DNA from: Betaproteobacteria bacterium
Lineage (GTDB): Bacteria > Pseudomonadota > Gammaproteobacteria > Burkholderiales > Burkholderiaceae_C
Direction: 5' to 3'
NCBI GenBank assembly: GCA_025354965.1
Contig: JANXLW010000099.1
Coordinates: forward strand, 1 to 5,317
DNA length: 5,317 bases
Under the pieces are notes generated by a model that made no database searches, was not told the DNA's origin, and saw only the letters and a program-made list of their open reading frames with translations. This document shows positions 1-5,317 of this stretch, one piece after another (the first letter of the stretch is position 1; each line of letters begins with the position of its first letter). A program made the translations under genes and the position numbers.

Positions 1-171
1 ACCTGGTGGAGCAACCGCGGTCAGGCTTATGCCAAGAACGTGGGCTGGCGTCTGGATTACCACTTGGCGACGACCGGCCTGGCAAGCGGCGCCCGTTCGG
101 CTGCCATTTACAAGGATGAGCGTTTCTCAGACCATGCCCCATTGACGATTGAGTATGACTGGAAAATCTGA
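1..171 (+). CDS. xth: Exodeoxyribonuclease III, C-terminal end (5' part outside window)
   Basis: The reading frame is open from base 1 and stops with TGA at 169-171, giving the last 56 residues of a protein whose start lies upstream of the window. The tail carries the signature end of the exonuclease III / AP endonuclease family (Exo_endo_phos fold): WWSNRGQAYAKNVGWR, then LDY (the Asp at local residue 19 sits where the family has a catalytic Asp), and FSDHAPLTIEY, where Asp44-His45 (bases 130-135) are the conserved catalytic Asp-His pair. Known family members are Mg-dependent enzymes of base excision repair that cut at abasic sites and degrade 3' ends of duplex DNA in the cytoplasm. The C-terminus looks intact. 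The identification is firm at family level; whether this is the xthA-type or a second paralogue cannot be told from the tail alone. Confidence 0.93.
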   Translation, partial: TWWSNRGQAYAKNVGWRLDYHLATTGLASGARSAAIYKDERFSDHAPLTIEYDWKI

Positions 172-309
172 AGGGCTATTCCTGGCTCATCCCGGACCGC
201 TGGATTGAGAAAGTTCTGGATCATTGAATTCATCATCGCCTCCAGTAGGCGTGATCCGCGCCTCGATCCTGAGCAAACCCTACTGGCAACGCATGGACGT
301 TCGCGCCGA

Positions 310-1365
310 ATGAAATCCAGATGGGTCGGGCTCTTGCTCGTGTTGCTGGTCCTGCTGGGTCATTTGTCAGGCTTGTCCTGGCTGCGTAACCAGCTGCAGG
401 TATTCAAACCCATGGTGCCCATGGCGGAACCGCTGTTCACGCGAACCATCGTACCTATGGCACCTGTGCCATACAGTGTCCCGATACGGTCGCACGAGGC
501 CGAGGCCAAACCAGACAAAGTGCCAGTGCCTGCGTCTGCACCACTGGCCCCGATAGTCGAAGCTGAAGCTGAAGCAATACCAGCCGCTGCGCACGAACAA
601 ACCAGTCAGGAGCCGCCAACTGAACCACTGGCGAAAGTGTTTGAGGCCAGCGAGCCGGCAGTTGCCGCAGTGCTGCCTGTCACCGACACCTGGCCGGCCG
701 ACACGCGTCTGACTTACCGTCTGACGGGAAACTACCGGGGCCCGATTTATGGCAGTGCTCGCGTGCAATGGCAGCGCGAGCAAAGCCGCTACCAGGTCCA
801 GGTCGATTTGAGTCTGGCGCTGGTGATCCAGGTTGCCATGATCAGCCAGGGCCAGGTGACTGACAATGGCTTGGTTCCCAGTGCCTACGAGGAACAGTAT
901 CCCGGTAGTGTGCAACGCATGGCTTTTGACGGCGGCTACGTCAAGTTTCAGGACGGCACCCAAAAGTTACAGCCGCCCGGCTTGCAGGACACCGCCAGCC
1001 AGTTCGTTGAGCTGAGCCACCGCTTTTCGACCGGGCGCGATGCGCTGAAAATAGGTTCTGAAGTGCCATTGTGGCTGGCCAGACCGCAGGGTATGGCATT
1101 GTGGACCTACGATGTGGTCGAGTTGGATACGCTGCAGACCACCGAGTTCGGCGCGCTGTCGGCGTTTCACTTGCAGCCCAGACCGATAGCCAATCCGCGC
1201 GGCGCGATCACCGCCGAGATCTGGTTTGCGCCGAGCCTGCAATACCTGCCGGTGCGGGTGCGAATCGCGCTCGGGGCTGACAACTTTATCGACCTGCTGG
1301 TTGAGCGTATCGAGCAGGGCGTAACACCTGCGCCCCAGGTAACCGAACAGCCTGGCAACCCTTGA
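310..1365 (+). CDS. DUF3108 domain protein, membrane-anchored periplasmic
   Basis: With the ATG at 310 the product is 351 residues. A short basic start (MKSR) is followed by a hydrophobic segment at about residues 5-25, rich in Leu and Val, that fits an uncleaved membrane anchor or signal sequence. Residues about 35-130 are a low-complexity Pro/Ala/Glu linker, including an AEAEAEA run, resembling periplasm-spanning linkers such as that of TonB. The globular part, about 132-336, begins with TRLTYRLTGNYRGPIYGSA and reads as a DUF3108 domain (predicted beta-rich, envelope-located, biochemical role unknown). The frame stays open upstream to a TTG at 205, but that start would put 35 polar, charged residues ahead of the anchor, so 310 is preferred. 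No strong Shine-Dalgarno precedes either start. It lies 138 nt after the exonuclease gene and 113 nt before the DUF1800 gene; neither neighbour explains its function. Confidence 0.85.
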   Translation: MKSRWVGLLLVLLVLLGHLSGLSWLRNQLQVFKPMVPMAEPLFTRTIVPMAPVPYSVPIRSHEAEAKPDKVPVPASAPLAPIVEAEAEAIPAAAHEQTSQEPPTEPLAKVFEASEPAVAAVLPVTDTWPADTRLTYRLTGNYRGPIYGSARVQWQREQSRYQVQVDLSLALVIQVAMISQGQVTDNGLVPSAYEEQYPGSVQRMAFDGGYVKFQDGTQKLQPPGLQDTASQFVELSHRFSTGRDALKIGSEVPLWLARPQGMALWTYDVVELDTLQTTEFGALSAFHLQPRPIANPRGAITAEIWFAPSLQYLPVRVRIALGADNFIDLLVERIEQGVTPAPQVTEQPGNP

Positions 1366-1469
1366 GTTATGGTGTTGATGGCATCCGTGTCATCGGCTGG
1401 GCAGTCAGGCGCGTTTCTGTTTTGATGCATTCCAATACACAGTCATTGGCTCATTTGTCTTGATGAATC

Positions 1470-1474
1470 GGAGA
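1470..1474 (+). promoter_or_regulatory. Ribosome binding site of the DUF1800 gene
   Basis: GGAGA lies 4 nt before the ATG at 1479. An in-frame TGA at 1464-1466 closes the frame just upstream, so this site and the ATG at 1479 fix the start of the gene and hence its lipoprotein signal peptide. Confidence 0.7.
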
Positions 1475-1478
1475 ACCA

Positions 1479-3050
1479 ATGTGCGTCTATCCCTTCTTCC
1501 GGCTGATTTTGACGCCAGCTTGCGCTCTGTTGGGTTTGCTTGCGGGCTGCGCCACGCCAGCCATAGACGTTGGGACGTCTGTCAGCCTGCAGGCCAGCCA
1601 GCCATCGCTGGCGCAAATCGATTCCGTAAGCTGGCTCAACCGCGTTTCCTGGGGAGTCAATGTTGCTACCGCTCAGCAGGTCGACAGGCTGGGGCTGGAG
1701 CGCTACCTGGGTCAGCAATTGCATCCAGCTCCGACGCTTCTGCCGGCTGCGGTACAGGCTCAAATAGCCAGCATGAAGATCTCTCAACGCAGCCTCGAAT
1801 CGCTGACCCAGGAACTGGAGCAGGGTCGCAAGGAGGTTGATGCAATCACCAACGATGAAGAAAAGAAAATTGCGCGCCAGACCTACCAGCAGGAACTGAA
1901 CCGGTTGGCGCGCGAAGCGGCAACCCGGTCTTTGCTGCGTGCACTGTATTCGCCGAACCAGCTGCAGGAGCAGATAACCTGGTTCTGGATGAATCATTTC
2001 AATGTGTATCAAGGCAAACACAATCTGCGCGCTCTGGTGGGCGACTATGAAGATCGGGCAATTCGTCCGCACGCGCTTGGGAAATTTCGCGATCTGTTGA
2101 CTGCAACCGTGCATCATCCGGCGATGCTGCGCTACTTGGACAATGAGCAGAATGCGGTCAACCGCATTAACGAGAACTACGCACGCGAGTTGATGGAGTT
2201 GCACACACTGGGCGTGAACGGCGGCTACAGCCAACGCGATGTACAGGAGCTGGCGCGCATCCTGACCGGGGTCGGCGTCAACCTGGGCTCGACCCCGCCC
2301 AAAGTGCGGCGCGAACTGCAAGCCCAGTATGTACGCCAGGGGCTATTCGAATTCAATCCGAATCGGCACGATTACGGCGACAAGCAACTTTTGGGGCAAA
2401 CCGTGCGCGGGCGCGGCCTGGCCGAGCTCGATGAAGCTGTTGACAGGCTTAGTCGTCACCCCGCTACGGCCCGTTTCATTTGCAACAAGCTGGCTGTTTA
2501 TTTTGTTTCTGACGTTCCACCAACACCTTTGGTGGAGCGCATGACGCAGACCTTCCTGCGCACCGATGGCGACATTGCAGAGACTTTGCGCACACTGTTG
2601 ACCTCAACGGAATTCACGCAGTCGTTGGGTCATAAGTTCAAGGACCCGCTGCACTACGTCGTCTCCGCAGTTCGACTGGCCTATGACGACAAACCGATTT
2701 TGAATGTGGGCCCGATGCTCAACTGGCTGAATCGAATGGGTGAGCCGCTCTATGGGCGACAGACGCCGGACGGCTATTCCCTGGACGAGGCGGCGTGGGC
2801 CAGCCCAGGGCAAATGACAACGCGTTTTGAAATTGCCAAGGCGATTGGATCAGGCCATGCGGGTTTGTTCAAGACGGATGAAGCGCAACCGCAGGAGCGC
2901 CCGGCATTTCCGCAACTGGCCAACCCGCTGTACTTTCAATCCCTGCAAAAGACCTTGAGCCCGGCGACGCGTCAAGCGCTGGACCAAGCGGGTTCGCAGC
3001 AGGAATGGAATACCTTCCTGCTGTCTTCGCCCGAAATGATGCACCGCTAA
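1479..3050 (+). CDS. DUF1800 family protein, predicted lipoprotein
   Basis: The 523-residue product starts with a hydrophobic signal peptide ending in the lipobox LAGC, with Cys24 as the predicted lipidated residue. Residue +2 is Ala, not Asp, which by the usual rule favours the outer membrane. Family signatures follow: LNRVSWGV (53-60), EQITWFWMNHFNVYQGKHN (164-182), DNEQNAVNRINENYARELMELHTLGV (221-246, with the hallmark NENYARELMELHTLG core), GGYSQRDV (248-255), the LTG motif (262-264), HDYGDKQLLG (297-306) and a C-terminal helical part with HPATARFICNKLAVYF (327-342). Between about 95 and 145 a charged, Gln/Glu/Lys-rich stretch is predicted to form a long helix or coiled coil. DUF1800 proteins have no established enzymatic activity. 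The downstream DUF1501 gene begins 16 nt after the stop, so the two are almost certainly co-transcribed. Length is typical and no frame disruption is visible. Confidence 0.92.
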   Translation: MCVYPFFRLILTPACALLGLLAGCATPAIDVGTSVSLQASQPSLAQIDSVSWLNRVSWGVNVATAQQVDRLGLERYLGQQLHPAPTLLPAAVQAQIASMKISQRSLESLTQELEQGRKEVDAITNDEEKKIARQTYQQELNRLAREAATRSLLRALYSPNQLQEQITWFWMNHFNVYQGKHNLRALVGDYEDRAIRPHALGKFRDLLTATVHHPAMLRYLDNEQNAVNRINENYARELMELHTLGVNGGYSQRDVQELARILTGVGVNLGSTPPKVRRELQAQYVRQGLFEFNPNRHDYGDKQLLGQTVRGRGLAELDEAVDRLSRHPATARFICNKLAVYFVSDVPPTPLVERMTQTFLRTDGDIAETLRTLLTSTEFTQSLGHKFKDPLHYVVSAVRLAYDDKPILNVGPMLNWLNRMGEPLYGRQTPDGYSLDEAAWASPGQMTTRFEIAKAIGSGHAGLFKTDEAQPQERPAFPQLANPLYFQSLQKTLSPATRQALDQAGSQQEWNTFLLSSPEMMHR

Positions 3051-3052
3051 GC

Positions 3053-3060
3053 GGGAGGAA
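3053..3060 (+). promoter_or_regulatory. Strong ribosome binding site of the DUF1501 gene
   Basis: GGGAGGAA is close to a perfect Shine-Dalgarno sequence and sits 6 nt before the ATG at 3067, immediately after the DUF1800 stop codon. It supports independent, efficient initiation of the second gene on a shared transcript. Confidence 0.8.
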
Positions 3061-3066
3061 ATTCTG

Positions 3067-4251
3067 ATGAAACGCCGCCGTTTGCTCCAATCATTGGTGA
3101 CACTGGCAATGACAGCCAGGGTTGGTGGTCTGTGGGCTGCACCGGCCAGCAAAACACGTCTGCTATTGGTCTTTTTGCGCGGTGGCTATGACGCAGCCAA
3201 TCTGTTGATACCCACCTCCAGCCAGTTTTATTACGAAGCAAGGCCGCATATCGCCGTCGCGCGTCCCAGCGCCAATTTGGACTGCGCACTGATACTCAAC
3301 GGTGATTGGGGCTTGCATCCGGCGTTGCGAGACAGCATCTATCCTTTATTCACCAGTGGTCAAGCCGCCTTTGTTCCATTTGCCGGGACGCAAGATGCGT
3401 CGCGCAGTCACTTTGAAACCCAGGACAGCTTCGAGCTGGGCCAGCCCTTGGAGGGCAGCCGCAATTTCCGCTCGGGCTTTCTCAACCGGCTGGCGACGAC
3501 GCTAAACGCCACTGGCGCCATGTCTTTCACCGACCAGTTGCCGCTGATCATGCAAGGGGACCTGCTGGTGCCCAACACAGCGCTGCGCGTGATCGCAAAA
3601 CCGGCCCTGGATAGCCGGCAAAGCAGCATCATTGCTGCCATGTACCAGGGCACGTCGCTGGCGCCGCAGGTCAACGAAGGATTCATCGTGCGGGACGACG
3701 TGATGCGGGAAATGGTGGGTGAAATGGAGGGCGCCAACCGCAACGCGATCACCAGCAAAGGGTTCGAGCTGCAAGCCCGCCGAATAGCGAAACTCATGAA
3801 AGACAAATACAACATCGGTTTTGTCGATGTCGGTGGTTGGGATACCCATGTTGGCGAAGGAGGCGCCAGCGGCTATCTGGCGGGACGGCTGGACGAACTG
3901 GGGCGTGGATTGGCGGTATTCGCACAAGAAATGGAGCGCGATTGGCGCGACACGGTAGTGATCGTGGTCAGCGAATTCGGCCGCACCTTGCGTGAAAATG
4001 GCAACCGTGGCACCGACCATGGACATGGCACGGTGTATTGGATTTTGGGTGGCAGCGTTCGCGGTGGGCAAGTCCTGGGCGAACAAGTTCGCGTGGAACC
4101 GGCAACCTTGTTCCAGAATCGTGACTATCCGGTGCTAAACGAATACCGGGCAATTCTTGGCGGCTTGTTTGCGCGGCTGTATGGCTTGAACGCAGCGCAA
4201 ATCGAGCACATATTTTCCGGTGTGACATCGCGCGACATCGGACTCTTGTAG
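3067..4251 (+). CDS. DUF1501 family protein with twin-arginine-type signal
   Basis: The 394-residue product opens with KRRRLLQSL, matching the RRxFLK-type Tat motif with Leu in the Phe position, then a hydrophobic stretch to about residue 24 (GLWA|A or WAA|P are plausible cleavage points). Conserved family blocks are LVFLRGGYDAANLLIP (34-49), DWGLHPAL (80-87), GTQDASRSHFETQDSFELG (107-125), GFVDVGGWDTH (251-261), VVIVVSEFGRT (297-307) and GTDHGHGT (315-322). The Asp and His residues (Asp41, His115, Asp259, His261, Asp317, His318, His320) fit the metal-site pattern expected for this family, which belongs to the alkaline phosphatase/sulfatase-like superfamily; no substrate is known. The protein is expected in the periplasm or beyond, exported folded, which agrees with a metal cofactor. 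It forms a two-gene unit with the DUF1800 lipoprotein gene upstream. Length and ends look complete. Confidence 0.92.
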   Translation: MKRRRLLQSLVTLAMTARVGGLWAAPASKTRLLLVFLRGGYDAANLLIPTSSQFYYEARPHIAVARPSANLDCALILNGDWGLHPALRDSIYPLFTSGQAAFVPFAGTQDASRSHFETQDSFELGQPLEGSRNFRSGFLNRLATTLNATGAMSFTDQLPLIMQGDLLVPNTALRVIAKPALDSRQSSIIAAMYQGTSLAPQVNEGFIVRDDVMREMVGEMEGANRNAITSKGFELQARRIAKLMKDKYNIGFVDVGGWDTHVGEGGASGYLAGRLDELGRGLAVFAQEMERDWRDTVVIVVSEFGRTLRENGNRGTDHGHGTVYWILGGSVRGGQVLGEQVRVEPATLFQNRDYPVLNEYRAILGGLFARLYGLNAAQIEHIFSGVTSRDIGLL

Positions 4252-4281
4252 ATTTGCTGACAGGTCATCAACCCTGATTGG

Positions 4282-5067
4282 ATGTCAACTAATCCAGGCC
4301 AAGCTGCTAATTGTGAAATATTGGCATCCAATTTTGGCCACGCCTGCCTGCAGCTTGGGCGCGACACGGAGGCGAGTGCCAGCCTTGCTGAAGCCAGCAG
4401 CGTGACGAACCTCAATCCGGCCGTGATGAGCATCAGCTACGCCCTGGCGGCGATGCCGGCGCGCTACGCGGTGGAGCGTGGCATGTGGCAGGATGCAGCG
4501 CTGCTGGCGCCGCGCAAGAGCCGCTTTGTGTTCGCTGATGCCATGGTCTGGTTCGCCAAGTCCCTGGGCGCGGCGCGCAGCGGTGACGTTGCGCTAGCGC
4601 AGCAAAGTGCGAACGAGCTCGCTGAAACTGTCGACCTGCTCAAGGCCGCCAAGAACGACTACTGGGCGACCGAGGTGACCGTGCAGCATCAGGCGGCGCT
4701 GGCCTGGATCGCCTACGCCCAGGGCAATCGCGATGCGGCGCTGACACAGATGCGCAGCGCCGCCGACCTGGAGGATTCGAGCGAAAAAAGCCCGGTCTCG
4801 CCGGGACGCCTGATTCCTGCGCGCGAACTGCTGGCCGAGATGCTGCTGCAAAGTGGCAACCCGACCGAGGCACTGGTGCAATACGAACGCTCGCAGACGC
4901 GCGACCCGAACCGGTTGCGCAGCCTGTATGGTGCCGGACTGGCTGCGGCGCAGGTCAACAACCGCGACAAGGCAAAATACTTTTACGCCCGTGTTACGCA
5001 ACTGGTCGGCAACTCGGACTCGCGGCCTGAATTCAAGCAGGTGCGCGACTATCTGGCGAGCAACTGA
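4282..5067 (+). CDS. TPR-repeat protein, C-terminal half only; probable 5'-truncated remnant
   Basis: The ORF encodes 261 residues. From about residue 18 onward it resembles the C-terminal half of large bacterial TPR proteins of unknown function: ACLQLGRDTEA (21-31), MPARYAVERGMWQDAALL (58-75), FAKSLGAARSGD (91-102), YWATEVTVQHQAALAWIAYAQG (127-148), AADLEDSSEKSPVSPGRLIPARELL (160-184), and TPR-like helices SGNPTEALVQYERSQTRDPNRLRSLYGAGLAAA (191-223) and RDKAKYFYARV (228-238). Family members as I recall them are about twice this length, with further TPRs at the N-terminus that are absent here. The first 15-20 residues (MSTNPGQAANCEILASN) do not look like the family, no signal peptide is present, no Shine-Dalgarno precedes the ATG, and an in-frame TGA at 4258-4260 bars upstream extension. 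The body is visibly more GC-rich than the AT-richer 4252-4340 segment. It begins 30 nt after the DUF1501 stop, so it could be read through. The C-terminus looks intact. It may be a pseudogene or a short translated remnant. Confidence 0.68.
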   Translation: MSTNPGQAANCEILASNFGHACLQLGRDTEASASLAEASSVTNLNPAVMSISYALAAMPARYAVERGMWQDAALLAPRKSRFVFADAMVWFAKSLGAARSGDVALAQQSANELAETVDLLKAAKNDYWATEVTVQHQAALAWIAYAQGNRDAALTQMRSAADLEDSSEKSPVSPGRLIPARELLAEMLLQSGNPTEALVQYERSQTRDPNRLRSLYGAGLAAAQVNNRDKAKYFYARVTQLVGNSDSRPEFKQVRDYLASN

Positions 5068-5171
5068 AACTTGCTTTCTGAACTTCAACAGCATCTGCCG
5101 ACAACCATCAGCTTGAGGTACGCGCTTTTTTTACAGGTTGCGTGTGCAGCCGCGCGGAAGGTTGACACCTT

Positions 5172-5199
5172 TGTCTCAACTAAAATGGTTGGCGAGACA
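5172..5199. repeat. Imperfect inverted repeat upstream of the MBL hydrolase gene
   Basis: TGTCTCAAC (5172-5180) can pair with GTT (5188-5190) and GAGACA (5194-5199), giving nine base pairs around a 7-nt loop with a 3-nt bulge (GGC). It is not followed by a T-run, so it does not look like an intrinsic terminator. It lies within the 205-nt intergenic stretch, about 75 nt before the next start codon, and overlaps a region with TTGACA (5162-5167) and TAAAAT (5181-5186). An operator or 5'-leader hairpin is possible; chance is also possible. Confidence 0.3.
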
Positions 5200-5272
5200 C
5201 ACAAAATCCGGTCAAGTCAATCACCCACCATTCTTTTCAACCGCAGATACCGGGAAACTGAGCATTAAAAAA

Positions 5273-5317
5273 TTGCTTTGCTATCACACCATTCCTGTCA
5301 CTGCCTTCCAGCAAAAC
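5273..5317 (+). CDS. MBL-fold metallo-hydrolase, N-terminal start (3' part outside window)
   Basis: The last 15 codons of the window read MLCYHTIPVTAFQQN if TTG at 5273 is the start, and the frame runs off the end. The block IPVTAFQQN is the characteristic N-terminus of a subfamily of metallo-beta-lactamase-fold hydrolases (glyoxalase II-like, YcbL/GloC type), in which it is followed by NC and then a DPGGD motif that would lie just outside the window. Such enzymes bind Zn and hydrolyse thioesters in the cytoplasm; the exact substrate cannot be judged from 15 residues. No ATG or GTG lies nearby in this frame, so TTG 5273 is chosen because it places Met-Leu-x-Tyr directly before the conserved block. 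Only a weak GAG at 5260-5262 resembles a Shine-Dalgarno. CTG at 5258 or ATT at 5264 are less likely starts. Confidence 0.72.
   Translation, partial: MLCYHTIPVTAFQQN

Noticed and set aside
367..963. 198-codon minus-strand frame opposite the DUF3108 gene
   Set aside because: The translation is rich in Trp, His, Arg and Cys with no recognisable motif, typical of an antisense shadow.
1593..1612. Palindrome GCCAGC...GCTGGC
   Set aside because: It lies inside the DUF1800 coding region and is short enough to be explained by Ala/Ser/Leu codon use.
1443..2321. 292-codon open frame on the minus strand opposite the DUF1800 gene
   Set aside because: It is fully antisense to a well-supported gene with family motifs, its translation has no recognisable domain, and long antisense frames are common opposite GC-rich genes.
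3502..4086. 194-codon minus-strand frame opposite the DUF1501 gene
   Set aside because: It overlaps the conserved DUF1501 core entirely and shows no domain of its own.
4279..4296. Small hairpin TGGAT/ATCCA after the DUF1501 gene as a terminator
   Set aside because: The stem is only 5 bp with an 8-nt loop and no following T-run.
5121..5135. T-run after CGCGC (5126-5132) as an intrinsic terminator of the TPR gene
   Set aside because: No stable GC-rich stem directly precedes the T-run; the sequence upstream offers only about three pairable bases.
5162..5186. TTGACA and TAAAAT as a standard sigma-70 promoter
   Set aside because: The spacer is 13 nt, well outside the 16-18 nt normally required.
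5071..5268. 65-codon plus-strand frame in the last intergenic region
   Set aside because: It has no ribosome binding site, no recognisable motif, and spans the likely promoter region of the following gene.

Overview
The window looks like chromosomal DNA of a betaproteobacterium, most likely Burkholderiales (Comamonadaceae or Oxalobacteraceae type). This rests on the style of the proteins (exonuclease III tail, DUF3108 protein, DUF1800/DUF1501 pair, PVTAFQQN-type MBL hydrolase) and a moderately GC-rich base composition. All supported genes are on the + strand. I saw no tRNA, rRNA, CRISPR array, insertion sequence or transposase.

Layout: (1) positions 1-171 are the last 56 codons of an exodeoxyribonuclease III gene, including its catalytic C-terminal motif. 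(2) After a 138-nt spacer, a gene starting at about 310 encodes an inner-membrane-anchored periplasmic DUF3108 protein with a Pro/Ala/Glu-rich linker. (3) After a 113-nt spacer comes a tight two-gene unit: a DUF1800 protein that reads as a lipoprotein (1479-3050) and, 16 nt later behind a strong ribosome binding site, a DUF1501 protein with a twin-arginine-like signal (3067-4251). (4) Next is a 261-codon ORF (4282-5067) that matches only the C-terminal half of a larger TPR-protein family and is probably a 5'-truncated remnant. (5) A 205-nt intergenic stretch holds an imperfect inverted repeat. (6) The window ends in the first 15 codons of an MBL-fold hydrolase, probably starting with TTG at 5273.

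How the genes fit together: the DUF1800/DUF1501 pair is the one clear functional unit, a recurrent partnership of exported proteins of unknown biochemical role. The exonuclease, DUF3108 and MBL genes look like ordinary chromosomal neighbours with no evident shared pathway. I do not see convincing evidence of a new defence or mobile system. The most unusual points are the two different predicted export routes within the DUF1800/DUF1501 pair and the truncated TPR gene directly behind it.
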